Positions 29,588 through 38,829 of a stretch of 64,000 nucleotides of DNA are shown here, piece by piece. The stretch's first letter is position 1. Each line of letters begins with the position of its first letter. The stretch spans positions 1 through 64,000 of the forward strand of contig CAWKPE010000008.1 in NCBI GenBank assembly GCA_963851385.1. The letters run 5' to 3'. The translations under genes were made by a program, and so were the position numbers. Source of the DNA: CAWEFA01 sp963851385. GTDB lineage: Bacteria > Bacteroidota > Bacteroidia > Bacteroidales > DTGW01. The notes below the pieces were generated by a model. That model was not told the DNA's origin. It saw only the letters and a program-made list of their open reading frames with translations, and ran no database searches.

Positions 29588-29679
29588 TCATCTTTCAGTT
29601 GTTACAATTTTTAACAATTCTTTACATAATCATATAATTTTGTTCATCTTCAACCGTTCAAATAATATTGCAATAAAAA

Positions 29680-30498
29680 ATGAAAAACAACAAATTAGTT
29701 CAGTTTTTACTAAGTAAAGAATTCAGGACGCAAGTCAAATATGCTTTGGCGATATTTTTCGGCATAATACTATTTGCCAGTATATGTATAAAAATTTTTA
29801 CGAAACATAACATTACGCATCCTGTGCCAAATTTCAAAGGGCTATCAATATCGCAGGCAAAGGAATTAGCCGATGATAATAATTTACGCATTCAGATAAT
29901 GGATTCTGTTTACAATCAGTTTCACAAGCGAGGCACTGTTGTTGATCAGGAACCTAAAGAAGGAACACAGGTAAAGAGAAACAGACGCATATTTCTTGTC
30001 ATGAATGCCATGAATCCTGAAAAAGTAATGATGCCTAATGTAGTCGGAGTTTCGTTGCGACAAGCCATAGCATTACTTGAATCAAATGGACTTGTTGCGG
30101 GTCACTTACGTTATGTTCCGGATATAGCAACCAATAACGTTCTCAATCAGCGATACAAAGGAATAGAAATTTCTCCGGGTTCAGAAATTATCAAGGGTTC
30201 TCACATTGACCTGGTACTGGGTAAATCTAATTACAACGAAGCAGCTGAAATGCCAAATCTGGTTGGACTTAACTTACGTGAAGCTGAAAAACAAATTGCT
30301 CAGGCAAATCTTAATTTAGGAGCAACAATTTATGATAACAGTGTTCAAAATTCAGATGATTCACTAAATGCTATTATTTACAAACAAAAGCCGGAACCAA
30401 ACAACAGACAATTTGCGGCAATGGGTTCAATTGTTGACATCTGGCTTAGTGTCGATGCTGAAAAAACTAAAACCAATTCTACTGAAAAGGATGAATAA
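29680..30498 (+). CDS. PASTA-domain membrane-anchored protein
   Basis: A 272-residue protein with a short basic cytoplasmic N terminus, one transmembrane helix (YALAIFFGIILFASICI, residues about 19-36) and three consecutive PASTA modules outside (HPVPNFKGLSISQAKELADD, MPNVVGVSLRQAIALLESNG, MPNLVGLNLREAEKQIAQAN). PASTA modules bind peptidoglycan or muropeptides in penicillin-binding proteins and kinases, but no kinase or transpeptidase domain is present. It overlaps the next gene by 8 bases. A wall-sensing or scaffold role is a guess. Confidence 0.88.
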   Translation: MKNNKLVQFLLSKEFRTQVKYALAIFFGIILFASICIKIFTKHNITHPVPNFKGLSISQAKELADDNNLRIQIMDSVYNQFHKRGTVVDQEPKEGTQVKRNRRIFLVMNAMNPEKVMMPNVVGVSLRQAIALLESNGLVAGHLRYVPDIATNNVLNQRYKGIEISPGSEIIKGSHIDLVLGKSNYNEAAEMPNLVGLNLREAEKQIAQANLNLGATIYDNSVQNSDDSLNAIIYKQKPEPNNRQFAAMGSIVDIWLSVDAEKTKTNSTEKDE

Positions 30499-32431
30499 AA
30501 TTAAGCGCTATATTCTTTTTATTTTACTGGCATTACAATTTAATATTTTTGGCCAGGAAGTGCTAAAACCTTTGATTTATAATCCTGCCTATAATAAAAC
30601 TAATAAAAATCAAGCAGCACATATTTTAAAATCAAACAGGCTAAAATCAACAGGACTTTCATTACCTTTTTTTGATGATTTCTCTTATGATTTTGCTGAT
30701 ACAGTAATTTATCCTGATGCTAATCTTTGGGATGATTCAGATGTATATATTAATTCTTCATTTTGTAAAGACCCAATTACAATTGGTGTAGCAACATTTG
30801 ATGCATTGGACAAAAATGGGATACTTTATCCACAGGCTCTGACAAATAGTAGTTTTATTGCAGATAAACTTACTTCAAAACCTATATTACTTGGTTCATA
30901 TCAACCAAAAGACAGCGTTTATCTGAGTTTTTATTATCAACCGGGTGGATTAGGCGATCCTCCTGATACTAATGATTCATTAATGCTCCTGTTTCTTAAA
31001 CCTTTGCAGAAAAATTGGGACACAATCTGGTGGGCTCTGGGTGGTCCCGTCATGCCATTTCAAAGGGTTACGATTCCTCTAACAGATACTGCGTATTTCC
31101 ATGACGGTTTTCAATTCAGGTTTCTAAATTATGCAAGCATAAGTTTTGATAGCGATGTTCCTGGCAGAAACGGCAATGGTGACATTTGGAATCTGGATTA
31201 TGTACAACTTGGCAGTGGAAGAAGTATGGCAGATACTGTTCTGCAGGATTTGGCAATCATAAATCCTCTCTATTCACCTTTAAGAGACTTTGAATCTATG
31301 CCCTGGAGTCATTTCCAACTGCAAAATGTATACTCAAGAGAAATGGCTGGTGGGTTCAATTTGTACGTTAGAAATAATGATACAACAGAACGAAATACTG
31401 AAAGAAGTTACTTATGTAAGGACTTATATGAAAACACATCTTATGTACTTTTTCCTCCTGAAGCCGTTCAGGCAAAACCTGGGGAAATTGTTGTGTTTAA
31501 TGATACTATTCAGGAACCACTAGTTTCAAATAGTTCACATTATGCAAAATTTAAAATTACTGCTATATTAAAAAATACTAGTCCGTTTGATCCGAAATCG
31601 AATGATACAGTTGTTTACTACCAGAATTTTGAAAATTATTATTCTTACGATGACGGAACTGCTGAATTTGGTTATGGAATTGAAGGAGTAGGAACTGGTA
31701 ATGCAATGGTTGCATATAAATTTCCGGGATATATGAGGGATTCGCTTCAGGCAGTGGATATTTTCTTTAATCGTTCTTATAAAAATGATAATTATGCCCG
31801 ATTTTATCTGACTGTTTGGGACAGTAAAAATGGGTATCCGGATCAAATTCTATATAAAAAAGACAGCGTGTATGGAATTGCATATAAACCGGATACTTTA
31901 TTAAATGGATTAAATACGTTTAAGAGATATTACCTGGATACGGCAATTGTAATTCCTGATACTTTTTTTGTAGGGTGGACCCAAACAAAGGAAGTTTTTA
32001 TGAATGTCGGATTTGATATGAATAAAAATGTTGGCTATGATGTAAAGGATAATTCAAGAAACAGAATTTATTATTCACTGGGTAATCCTGGAGATTGGAC
32101 AACTACAACACTATCCGGAGCTTTAATGATTCGCCCTGTATTAGGTAATTATAAAGATGCTGGAGTTTCTGTAAGAAATTTGGTAACAGGAAAGCTTGAA
32201 ATCTATCCTAATCCTGCTATTGACAGGTTGAATATAAAGATGTCTGATAATTCTGATTATTCGAAGACTATTGCCAATATCTTTGATTTAACAGGTAAAA
32301 TGGTTCTTAGCCGTACTCTTTATGGTCAAAGTCTAGATATTAGTGCGCTCAAACCAGGAATATACTTGTTACGTTTGCAAAGCAATACCGGCACTATTTA
32401 TAATGGTAAAGTGGTTATCAGTCCAAGATAA
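30491..32431 (+). CDS. secreted protein with T9SS sorting domain
   Basis: A 646-residue secreted protein of unknown function. The ATG at 30491, which overlaps the PASTA stop (ATGAATAA), opens a signal peptide MNKIKRYILFILLALQFNIF ending near GQ; frames further upstream lie inside the PASTA gene. The body is beta-rich with sequence like FFDDFSYDFADTVIYPDANL and YSYDDGTAEFGYGI, seen in many Bacteroidota gliding or surface proteins. The last 75 residues are a T9SS type A sorting domain (IYPNPAIDRLNI, LKPGIYLLRLQS). Translational coupling with the PASTA gene and the short gap to rluD indicate an operon. Confidence 0.8.
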   Translation: MNKIKRYILFILLALQFNIFGQEVLKPLIYNPAYNKTNKNQAAHILKSNRLKSTGLSLPFFDDFSYDFADTVIYPDANLWDDSDVYINSSFCKDPITIGVATFDALDKNGILYPQALTNSSFIADKLTSKPILLGSYQPKDSVYLSFYYQPGGLGDPPDTNDSLMLLFLKPLQKNWDTIWWALGGPVMPFQRVTIPLTDTAYFHDGFQFRFLNYASISFDSDVPGRNGNGDIWNLDYVQLGSGRSMADTVLQDLAIINPLYSPLRDFESMPWSHFQLQNVYSREMAGGFNLYVRNNDTTERNTERSYLCKDLYENTSYVLFPPEAVQAKPGEIVVFNDTIQEPLVSNSSHYAKFKITAILKNTSPFDPKSNDTVVYYQNFENYYSYDDGTAEFGYGIEGVGTGNAMVAYKFPGYMRDSLQAVDIFFNRSYKNDNYARFYLTVWDSKNGYPDQILYKKDSVYGIAYKPDTLLNGLNTFKRYYLDTAIVIPDTFFVGWTQTKEVFMNVGFDMNKNVGYDVKDNSRNRIYYSLGNPGDWTTTTLSGALMIRPVLGNYKDAGVSVRNLVTGKLEIYPNPAIDRLNIKMSDNSDYSKTIANIFDLTGKMVLSRTLYGQSLDISALKPGIYLLRLQSNTGTIYNGKVVISPR

Positions 32432-32442
32432 GTTAATTATTA

Positions 32443-33474
32443 ATGAAAGAAGAAGACATCAATGAGCAGGTTGACCTTTATGAACATTTCCGTTTTATTG
32501 CAGATAAGGGACAAAGCCAGGTAAGAATTGATAAATTTCTTCACAACCGAATTGAAAACGCTTCAAGAACAAAAATCCAATACGCGGCAGAAGCCGGGAA
32601 TATTCTTGTAAACGACAAACCTGTTAAATCGAATTATAAAGTTAAACCTGGCGATGTTATTTCTGTAGTACTTGCATTTCCTCCACGCGATGAAGAAATT
32701 ATTCCTGAAGATATTCCTTTAAATATTATTTTCGAAGATGATGAAATTGTTGTCGTAAACAAGGATGCAGGAATGGTTGTGCATCCTGCTTATGGAAATT
32801 TTACAGGCACTCTGGTTAATGCATTATATTGGCGTTACAAGGATTTACCTCTGTTTCAAAGCGGCGACATGCGCCCTGGTTTGGTTCACCGGATTGATAA
32901 AAATACTTCAGGTATCATTATAATTGCTAAAAATGAACAGGCATTAAACAGACTGGCAAAACAGTTTTTTTATCATACTATCGACAGACACTATGTCGCG
33001 CTTGTATGGGGTAATCTGAAAGATGATGAAGGAACTATTTCGGGGAATATAGGCAGGAGCATTCGTGATCGAAAAATTATGTCTGTGTATGAAGATGGCT
33101 CTCAGGGAAAAACTGCCATCACTCATTATAAAGTGATCGAAAGGCTGGGATATGTAAACCTTATTGATTGCAAACTTGAGACCGGTCGCACCCACCAGAT
33201 AAGAGCACATTTGAAACATATAGGTCATCCGTTATTCAACGATCCTGAATATGGTGGTGACAAAATAATTAAGGGTACCACTTTCAGTAAATACAAACAG
33301 TTTGTTGAAAATTGTTTTACAATATTACCACGACAGGCTTTACATGCCAAATCAATTGCTTTTGATCATCCGACAACTAAGAAACGACTGTCATTCGATT
33401 CTGAACTTCCTTTGGATATGCAACAGGTAATTGAAAAATGGAGGAATTATATTGTTGGCAGGGAAAATGGATGA
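32443..33474 (+). CDS. RluD-family 23S rRNA pseudouridine synthase
   Basis: A 343-residue RluA-family pseudouridine synthase, by similarity the RluD type that modifies helix 69 of 23S rRNA. It has an N-terminal S4 domain (VRIDKFLHNRIENASRTKIQ) and the catalytic loop LVHRIDKNTSGIIIIAKN with the catalytic Asp, plus LETGRTHQIRAHLKHIGHPL. The length agrees with the family. It begins 11 bases after the T9SS gene, so it shares that transcript, an arrangement more conserved than functionally explained. Confidence 0.92.
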   Translation: MKEEDINEQVDLYEHFRFIADKGQSQVRIDKFLHNRIENASRTKIQYAAEAGNILVNDKPVKSNYKVKPGDVISVVLAFPPRDEEIIPEDIPLNIIFEDDEIVVVNKDAGMVVHPAYGNFTGTLVNALYWRYKDLPLFQSGDMRPGLVHRIDKNTSGIIIIAKNEQALNRLAKQFFYHTIDRHYVALVWGNLKDDEGTISGNIGRSIRDRKIMSVYEDGSQGKTAITHYKVIERLGYVNLIDCKLETGRTHQIRAHLKHIGHPLFNDPEYGGDKIIKGTTFSKYKQFVENCFTILPRQALHAKSIAFDHPTTKKRLSFDSELPLDMQQVIEKWRNYIVGRENG

Positions 33475-33502
33475 TAAATTACAGACATTTTCATTCATTC
33501 AT

Positions 33503-33510
33503 TATCTTTA
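33503..33510 (+). promoter_or_regulatory. candidate -7 element upstream of ddl
   Basis: TATCTTTA lies 27 bases before the ddl start and resembles the Bacteroidota TAnnTTTG -7 box, which is often TATCTTTG. No convincing -33 box is seen. Confidence 0.3.
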
Positions 33511-33537
33511 CAAAGACATAAACAAAATAGTTTTAGT

Positions 33538-34512
33538 ATGAAAAACATTGCTATTGTTGCCGGGGGCAATTCATCAGAATGGGTAATATCAGTTAAGAGT
33601 GCTGCACTGGTTTCAAAAGAAATAGATAATTCAGAGTATAAGGGTTATGTTGTACAAATTAAAGATCAGCTATGGCAGGTGTTGATTGATGGAGAAGTTA
33701 AAGCTCCTATCGATAAAAATGATTTTAGTTTTAAATTGAATAACAAAATAATTAAGTTCGATTTTGCTTTGATACTTATTCATGGCACTCCCGGAGAGGA
33801 TGGTAAATTACAATCATATTTTGAACTTCTCGAAATACCTTATTCTACCTGTGGAGTTTTAGCATCAGCACTGACTTTTAACAAATATGCCTGCAAACTT
33901 TTCTTAAAAGAATATGGAATCACTACAGCAAAAGCTTTATTATTAAAAAGGGATCAGGAATGGCAAATAGAAAAAATAGTGGAAGAACTAGGAATGCCTT
34001 GTTTTGTCAAACCAAATGAATCGGGCTCAAGCTTTGGAGTCACGAAAGTAACCGATAACAATCACCTTGAGAATGCCATCAAACATGCTCTTTCAGAAAG
34101 TAACGAAGTAATAGTAGAACAGTTTATTAATGGTACTGAAGTCACATGTGGAGTTCTCAAAACATCATCTAAAGCACTTATTTTCCCAATTACCGAAGTT
34201 GTTTCCAAGAAAGAATTTTTTGATTACGAAGCCAAATATACTCCCGGATTGTCTGACGAAATAACTCCAGCAAGAATAAATAATGAACTTGCAGAGATTG
34301 TGCGTAAAACTTCTTCCATTATTTATGATGCGTTAAATTGCCGCGGTATTGTGCGTATTGATTATATTATTTCGGATAACGAACTTTACTTTCTTGAAGT
34401 GAATACGGTTCCCGGAATGTCTGAAAATAGTATTGTCCCGAAACAAATTTGGGAAGCAGGACTTACCGTAGCAGAAGTGTACAAAATGATTATTGAAGAT
34501 GTAACTAAATAA
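33538..34512 (+). CDS. ddl: D-alanine--D-alanine ligase
   Basis: A 324-residue ATP-grasp ligase joining two D-alanines for peptidoglycan precursors. The N-terminal motif NIAIVAGGNSSEW, IHGTPGEDGKLQSYFELLEI, the ATP-grasp PCFVKPNESGSSFGVTKV and the metal/phosphate site RIDYIISDNELYFLEVNTVPGMSENS are all present. The length is normal. It stands in its own unit, convergent with mqnD. Confidence 0.96.
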   Translation: MKNIAIVAGGNSSEWVISVKSAALVSKEIDNSEYKGYVVQIKDQLWQVLIDGEVKAPIDKNDFSFKLNNKIIKFDFALILIHGTPGEDGKLQSYFELLEIPYSTCGVLASALTFNKYACKLFLKEYGITTAKALLLKRDQEWQIEKIVEELGMPCFVKPNESGSSFGVTKVTDNNHLENAIKHALSESNEVIVEQFINGTEVTCGVLKTSSKALIFPITEVVSKKEFFDYEAKYTPGLSDEITPARINNELAEIVRKTSSIIYDALNCRGIVRIDYIISDNELYFLEVNTVPGMSENSIVPKQIWEAGLTVAEVYKMIIEDVTK

Positions 34513-34537
34513 ATAACAGCCTGGAAAAGAATAAAGA

Positions 34538-35368
34538 TTAATCTAAAAATATGTCTTTTTCAATTCCGGGAAGTAATCCTAATTCATTTCCTTTTTTATA
34601 TAAAAACATTATTGCTTCTCTTCCTTTTTTGCCAAGATCAATTGAATATTGATTTACATACAATTCAATATGCTTTTGGATTACATTGTCGTCAAGTTCC
34701 TGTACATGTTTTTTTATATAGTTTGTTGATTCATCAGGGTGCTGAAATGCATATTCAACACTTTTCTTTATTAATGAATTTATGGTTTTGATGTTTTCTT
34801 TTGAATAAGTGCGCTTAATAGCAATACAACCAAGCGGGATAAGATGATTAAAATTGCTTTCCCAATATTCACCAAGATCAATAATTTTCTTTAAACCTTT
34901 TGCATGGTATGTAAACCGGCTTTCATGAATAATTAAACCGGCATCAATCTCACCTGAAAGCACAGCTTCTTCAATATGTGAAAAGAGATATTCTTTTTTA
35001 TTTATAGCTTTAGGAAATGCAATTGACAATAAAAGATTTGCCGTTGTATTGAAGCCGGGTATTGCAATTTTCAGATCATTGATTTCATCAGGATAAATCT
35101 TTTGTTTGCTTATTAGAATTGGTCCGTTGTTGCTTCCTAATGCACTTCCTGAATCAAGAAGAAGATAATTGTCAGCTATTTTTGGATAAGATGCGGCACT
35201 AATTTTGGTTATATCGAGCATTGCTTCAAATGCCATTCTGTTGAGCTCTTCTACATCAGCCATGTGGATTTGAAACTTAAATTCCCTTGTATCAATACGT
35301 TTGTTTACAAGAGCATCAAAAATAAAAGTATCATTAGGGCAGGGAGAAAAGCCAATTTTTAAATTCAT
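34538..35368 (-). CDS. mqnD: 1,4-dihydroxy-6-naphthoate synthase
   Basis: A 276-residue periplasmic-binding-protein-fold enzyme of the futalosine menaquinone pathway, which converts cyclic de-hypoxanthine futalosine to 1,4-dihydroxy-6-naphthoate. The start LKIGFSPCPNDTFIFDALVN and ADVEELNRMAF, DITKISAASY and IPGFNTTANLLL are characteristic of MqnD rather than MqnA. Its start overlaps the mqnB stop by one base, so the two are coupled. The menaquinone route agrees with a quinol-oxidising cytochrome bd in the same organism. Confidence 0.92.
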   Translation of the reverse strand: MNLKIGFSPCPNDTFIFDALVNKRIDTREFKFQIHMADVEELNRMAFEAMLDITKISAASYPKIADNYLLLDSGSALGSNNGPILISKQKIYPDEINDLKIAIPGFNTTANLLLSIAFPKAINKKEYLFSHIEEAVLSGEIDAGLIIHESRFTYHAKGLKKIIDLGEYWESNFNHLIPLGCIAIKRTYSKENIKTINSLIKKSVEYAFQHPDESTNYIKKHVQELDDNVIQKHIELYVNQYSIDLGKKGREAIMFLYKKGNELGLLPGIEKDIFLD

Positions 35369-36063
35369 TATTTTCGTTGATCGATATCATTAAACAACTT
35401 AGTTAATATTTCGCTTAGGTTTGTCAGGGCAAGCGGAATGTTCCAGTTTTTCACATTGCGGGGTTCAATTTTATTTGAAATAGCCCGGATTTCTATAAAA
35501 GGTATATTCTGAAGTATGCAGACATAAAATATCCCGGCTCCTTCCATTGTTTCTAAGTCTGGTTTAAATTTGGCCCATCTTTTAGCAATATCAGTTTGAT
35601 TACCAGAAGCCACATTTACTGTTAGGCCATTTGCTTTAGGCAGAGTTGCAATGGTTTTGTATTTCAAAATATCAAGCGGATTTATAAGCAATCCGCCTGA
35701 AAATGGAGTACTGTTAGGATCAACATATCCCATTTCGAATAAAGAACGTTGTTCACAATTATCATCAATTCCTAAATCGCCAAATTGTTCACGGTTAACA
35801 TAAACTACAGTACCTATTTTCAAATCATCCCGAAAACTTCCAGCTATGCCAGGATTAATTACAAGATCATATTTTTCTTTGCTCAAAAGAATAGATAACC
35901 TGTAAATAACAGAAGGCAGTCCCATTCCCGAGATCAGAAAGTCAACTTCGTTGTTTCCAATCATCCCTGAATTGAGCCATTGTCCAACTTTACGAAGATT
36001 AGTAGTTTGTTGGACAAGAAGGTTGGTTTCTTTTTCAGTTGCTGTTACAATAAGTGTTTTCAA
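35368..36063 (-). CDS. mqnB: futalosine hydrolase
   Basis: A 231-residue nucleoside phosphorylase-fold enzyme that removes hypoxanthine from futalosine. It has MKTLIVTATEKETNLL at the N terminus, VINPGIAGSF, the active-site acid in FKPDLETMEGAGIFYVC and the late motif IRAISNKIEPRNVKNWN specific for MqnB. It is translated together with mqnD (shared base at 35368). It could be mistaken for MTA/SAH nucleosidase, but the pairing with mqnD and the EPRN motif favour MqnB. Confidence 0.92.
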   Translation of the reverse strand: MKTLIVTATEKETNLLVQQTTNLRKVGQWLNSGMIGNNEVDFLISGMGLPSVIYRLSILLSKEKYDLVINPGIAGSFRDDLKIGTVVYVNREQFGDLGIDDNCEQRSLFEMGYVDPNSTPFSGGLLINPLDILKYKTIATLPKANGLTVNVASGNQTDIAKRWAKFKPDLETMEGAGIFYVCILQNIPFIEIRAISNKIEPRNVKNWNIPLALTNLSEILTKLFNDIDQRK

Positions 36064-36189
36064 GATTTAATATTTTTAGTATTGAATTAATTTTTCATAA
36101 TTAGTGATTTAAAATATTATCAACAAATTATCAGGATTTATTTTACAAAATAAGAAGTTTTTTCAGAATTTTAACACAAAGAATCTGGT

Positions 36190-36197
36190 TATCTTTG
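36190..36197 (+). promoter_or_regulatory. candidate -7 element for queD-folE
   Basis: TATCTTTG, a very good match to the Bacteroidota -7 consensus TAnnTTTG, lies 54 bases upstream of the queD start in the gap between divergent mqnB and queD. An AT-rich TTTTAAC about 20 bases further upstream could be a weak -33 region. Confidence 0.45.
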
Positions 36198-36251
36198 CAA
36201 AACATAATTAATTAAAAAGTTAGTTGAATTTGCTTTGCTTTTTAATATTTA

Positions 36252-36671
36252 ATGAACATGATATATTTAACTCGTCGCGAAAGGTTCAATGCTGCCCACC
36301 GCATGTTCAGACCAGAATGGTCCGATGAAAAAAATCTGGAAGTATTTGGTAAATGCTCAAACCCTTTATGGCATGGACATAATTATGTTCTTTATGTTAC
36401 TGTGAAAGGTGAATTAAATCCTGAAACAGGTTGTTTGGTAAATTTAACCAAACTTAGTCAAATTATCCGTAATGAGATAATTGATAAAGTTGATCATAAA
36501 AACATCAACCTTGAGGTCAACTTTATGCAGGGTAAAATTGTTTCTTCCGAAAATCTTACAATTGGTATCTGGGATCAATTAGAACCTTTCATAAATAAGT
36601 TGGGAATAAAATTGCATTGTATTAAAATTGAAGAAACTGAAAATAATTTTGTCGAATATTTTGGTAATTAA
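36252..36671 (+). CDS. queD: 6-pyruvoyl/6-carboxytetrahydropterin synthase
   Basis: A 139-residue T-fold enzyme of the PTPS/QueD family. In bacteria it makes 6-carboxy-tetrahydropterin from dihydroneopterin triphosphate for queuosine. The zinc His residues are in FNAAHRM and WHGHNYVLYVTV, and the catalytic Cys in GKCSNPLWHGH. The closing motif CIKIEETENNFVEYFG supplies the pterin-anchoring Glu. The folE gene, which makes its substrate, starts 10 bases downstream, supporting a pterin/queuosine operon. A tetrahydrobiopterin-type role is the alternative. Confidence 0.88.
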   Translation: MNMIYLTRRERFNAAHRMFRPEWSDEKNLEVFGKCSNPLWHGHNYVLYVTVKGELNPETGCLVNLTKLSQIIRNEIIDKVDHKNINLEVNFMQGKIVSSENLTIGIWDQLEPFINKLGIKLHCIKIEETENNFVEYFGN

Positions 36672-36681
36672 TAATTGACTT

Positions 36682-37323
36682 ATGGAACAGATATATGTTA
36701 AAGGAACTGGTATTGTCGATGATGATAATTATGCTAAAATTGAACGTTTCAATAAAGAGAAAACGGAAAGACTTACTGAAATTTATAAAGAAATCTTATC
36801 AATAATAGAACCAACACCTGATCGCGAAGGCGTTAAAAATACTCCATTACGTGTTGCAAAATCATTACAATTTCTTACTCATGGTTACAATATCGATCCT
36901 AATAAAATGCTTGAATCGGCCACTTTTGTTGAAGATTATAAGCAAATGGTAATTGTAAAAGACATTGAAATATACTCGCTTTGCGAACATCACATGGTCC
37001 CTTTTTTCGGAAAGGCACATATAGCTTACATCCCAAATGGTAAAATTACCGGTTTGAGTAAAATTGCAAGAGTTGCTGATGCATTTTCACGAAGACTGCA
37101 ATTGCAGGAACGCTTGACCATGCAGATTCGCGATTGTATTCAGGAAAGTCTTTGTCCGATGGGTGTGGCCGTTGTTATAGAAGCTCATCATTTATGCATG
37201 ATGATGCGTGGAATTCAGAAACAAAACTCTGTTACAACTACATCTGCTTTTACTGGTGTTTTCTTAAAAGAGACAAAAACAAGGGAGGAATTTATACATT
37301 TGATTGGAACAACGTTGCATTAA
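36682..37323 (+). CDS. folE: GTP cyclohydrolase I
   Basis: A 213-residue type I GTP cyclohydrolase producing 7,8-dihydroneopterin triphosphate for folate and 7-deazapurine synthesis. Zinc ligands lie in YSLCEHHMVPFFGKAHIAYI and HHLCMMMRGIQ, and LTHGY and GLSKIARVADAF are conserved. It follows queD by 10 bases and is certainly cotranscribed. A GC-rich hairpin follows the stop. Confidence 0.96.
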   Translation: MEQIYVKGTGIVDDDNYAKIERFNKEKTERLTEIYKEILSIIEPTPDREGVKNTPLRVAKSLQFLTHGYNIDPNKMLESATFVEDYKQMVIVKDIEIYSLCEHHMVPFFGKAHIAYIPNGKITGLSKIARVADAFSRRLQLQERLTMQIRDCIQESLCPMGVAVVIEAHHLCMMMRGIQKQNSVTTTSAFTGVFLKETKTREEFIHLIGTTLH

Positions 37324-37616
37324 AAAAAATGCCCATCCCCGGCCCTTCCCGAAGGGAAGGGAGATTGCTTAGAATATAGATTAATAAAATATCGAATATC
37401 GAACAAGGAATTATGAAATATGAAGAAATTTATTTACTTCCTAATTCAACATTCTATGTTCCTTGTTCATCATTCATATTTTTATTATGTTAGCGTCAAT
37501 AATCCTAAAAGAAGGTAAGTAAATGTTTCAGTAATGTATTTTTTCTGGAATAATTTTAATGATTAGAATTTATTATTTTTTCTTTCCCCTTTGGGGAAGG
37601 TTATGATGGGGCTCTT
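37324..37616. other. 293-bp intergenic region with two GC-rich hairpins
   Basis: Just after folE, CCCTTCCC and GGGAAGGG form a GC-rich hairpin (about 37343-37362). Just before the next gene, CTTTCCCC and GGGGAAGG form another (about 37581-37599). The AT-rich stretch between has no coding potential. The first hairpin could terminate folE transcription, but it lacks a T-tract, so both may be interspersed repeats. Confidence 0.4.
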
Positions 37617-38561
37617 ATGAAAATCGTTTTTCTTGATACAAAAACAATGGGCTTTGTTCCCAATCTCGATATTTTAAATTCATTGGGTGAAGTAACTTAT
37701 TATCCTGTTACGGCACCTGCTGAAACTATTGCCCGTTTGATGGATGCCGATATTGCTATTACCTGTAAGGTTGTAATTGATAAACCGGTGATAGATAAAA
37801 TTTCATCTTTAAAACTTATTTGTGTTGCAGCAACAGGTTTAAATAATATAGATTGGGAATATGCCAGACAGAAAGGCATCGAAGTCAAAAATGTGGCTGC
37901 CTACTCAACGAACAGCGTTGCGCAGGCAACATTTTCTTTGATACTTGCACTTTTAAATCATATTGAATATTACGATAATTATGTCAAATCCGGCAGTTAT
38001 TCTTCAAATGATATGTTCACACACATGGGAAGGACAATTCTGGAACTAAATGGAAAAGAATTTGGAATAATTGGTCTGGGTACGATTGGTAAACGTGTAG
38101 CAGAAATTGCAAAAGCTTTTGGTTGCAATATAATTTATTATTCTACCAGTGAAAAGAACGATAATAAAGAATACAAGCGGGTTAATCTTGATTATCTTTT
38201 ATCAAACTCAGAATTCATTTCTATCCATGCTCCTCTAAATGAAGCTACACGTAATCTGATTAATTACGAAAAATTAATGCTGATGAAACCTTCAGCAATT
38301 ATTATTAACACCGGCAGGGGAGGTGTTATTGATGAAGCAGCGCTTGCAAGAGCTTTAGATGAAGATTTGATTGCCGGTGCCGGATTAGATGTATTTTCTA
38401 AAGAACCAATAGAATCAAATAATCCTTTGCTCCATATCAAAAACAAAGAAAAAATCATTTTTTCGCCTCACAGTGCCTGGACAAGTATTGAAGCCAGGAA
38501 GCTATTAATTGAAAAAATTGCAGTTAATATAAAAGAATTCATCAGAAGTTATAAAAGATAA
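37617..38561 (+). CDS. D-2-hydroxyacid dehydrogenase, glycerate dehydrogenase-like
   Basis: A 314-residue NAD-dependent D-2-hydroxyacid dehydrogenase. The Rossmann motif is FGIIGLGTIGKRVAEIAKAF, and the catalytic Arg, Glu and His lie in NTGRGGVIDE, GLDVFSKEP and FSPHSAW. The N-terminal VAATGLNNIDWEYARQKGI and YSTNSVAQATFSLIL match hydroxypyruvate/glycerate dehydrogenases more than SerA, which would carry an ACT domain (none here). It is monocistronic; the exact substrate is uncertain. Confidence 0.88.
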   Translation: MKIVFLDTKTMGFVPNLDILNSLGEVTYYPVTAPAETIARLMDADIAITCKVVIDKPVIDKISSLKLICVAATGLNNIDWEYARQKGIEVKNVAAYSTNSVAQATFSLILALLNHIEYYDNYVKSGSYSSNDMFTHMGRTILELNGKEFGIIGLGTIGKRVAEIAKAFGCNIIYYSTSEKNDNKEYKRVNLDYLLSNSEFISIHAPLNEATRNLINYEKLMLMKPSAIIINTGRGGVIDEAALARALDEDLIAGAGLDVFSKEPIESNNPLLHIKNKEKIIFSPHSAWTSIEARKLLIEKIAVNIKEFIRSYKR

Positions 38562-38659
38562 TTCAAGTATCGTTTAATTCAAATAAGATTCATTGTAAGT
38601 AATGCTTCGACAAGAGTTCGACTAAACTCACGCCGAAGTCTCAGCCTGATCCAATTAAA

Positions 38660-38690
38660 TAGTCACCCTGAGCATGTCGAAGGGTGACTA
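38660..38690. repeat. GTCACCCTGAG...GGGTGAC hairpin
   Basis: TAGTCACCCT pairs with AGGGTGACTA around GAGCATGTCGA. A degraded relative precedes it (CTTCGACAAGAG... near 38609). Sequences of this type recur between genes in many environmental bacterial genomes. A terminator role for the dehydrogenase gene is possible, though there is no T-tract. Confidence 0.5.
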
Positions 38691-38829
38691 AATGATTTAC
38701 GATATTAAAAACTCTTCAGGCATTTAATCTTCAAATTGTTTCATAAATATTTTTACTTCATTTCATTGCATTTCCGCTAATAGTTTCATATAATTTTGTA
38801 ATTTGAACTACCTTTAATAATATATTAAT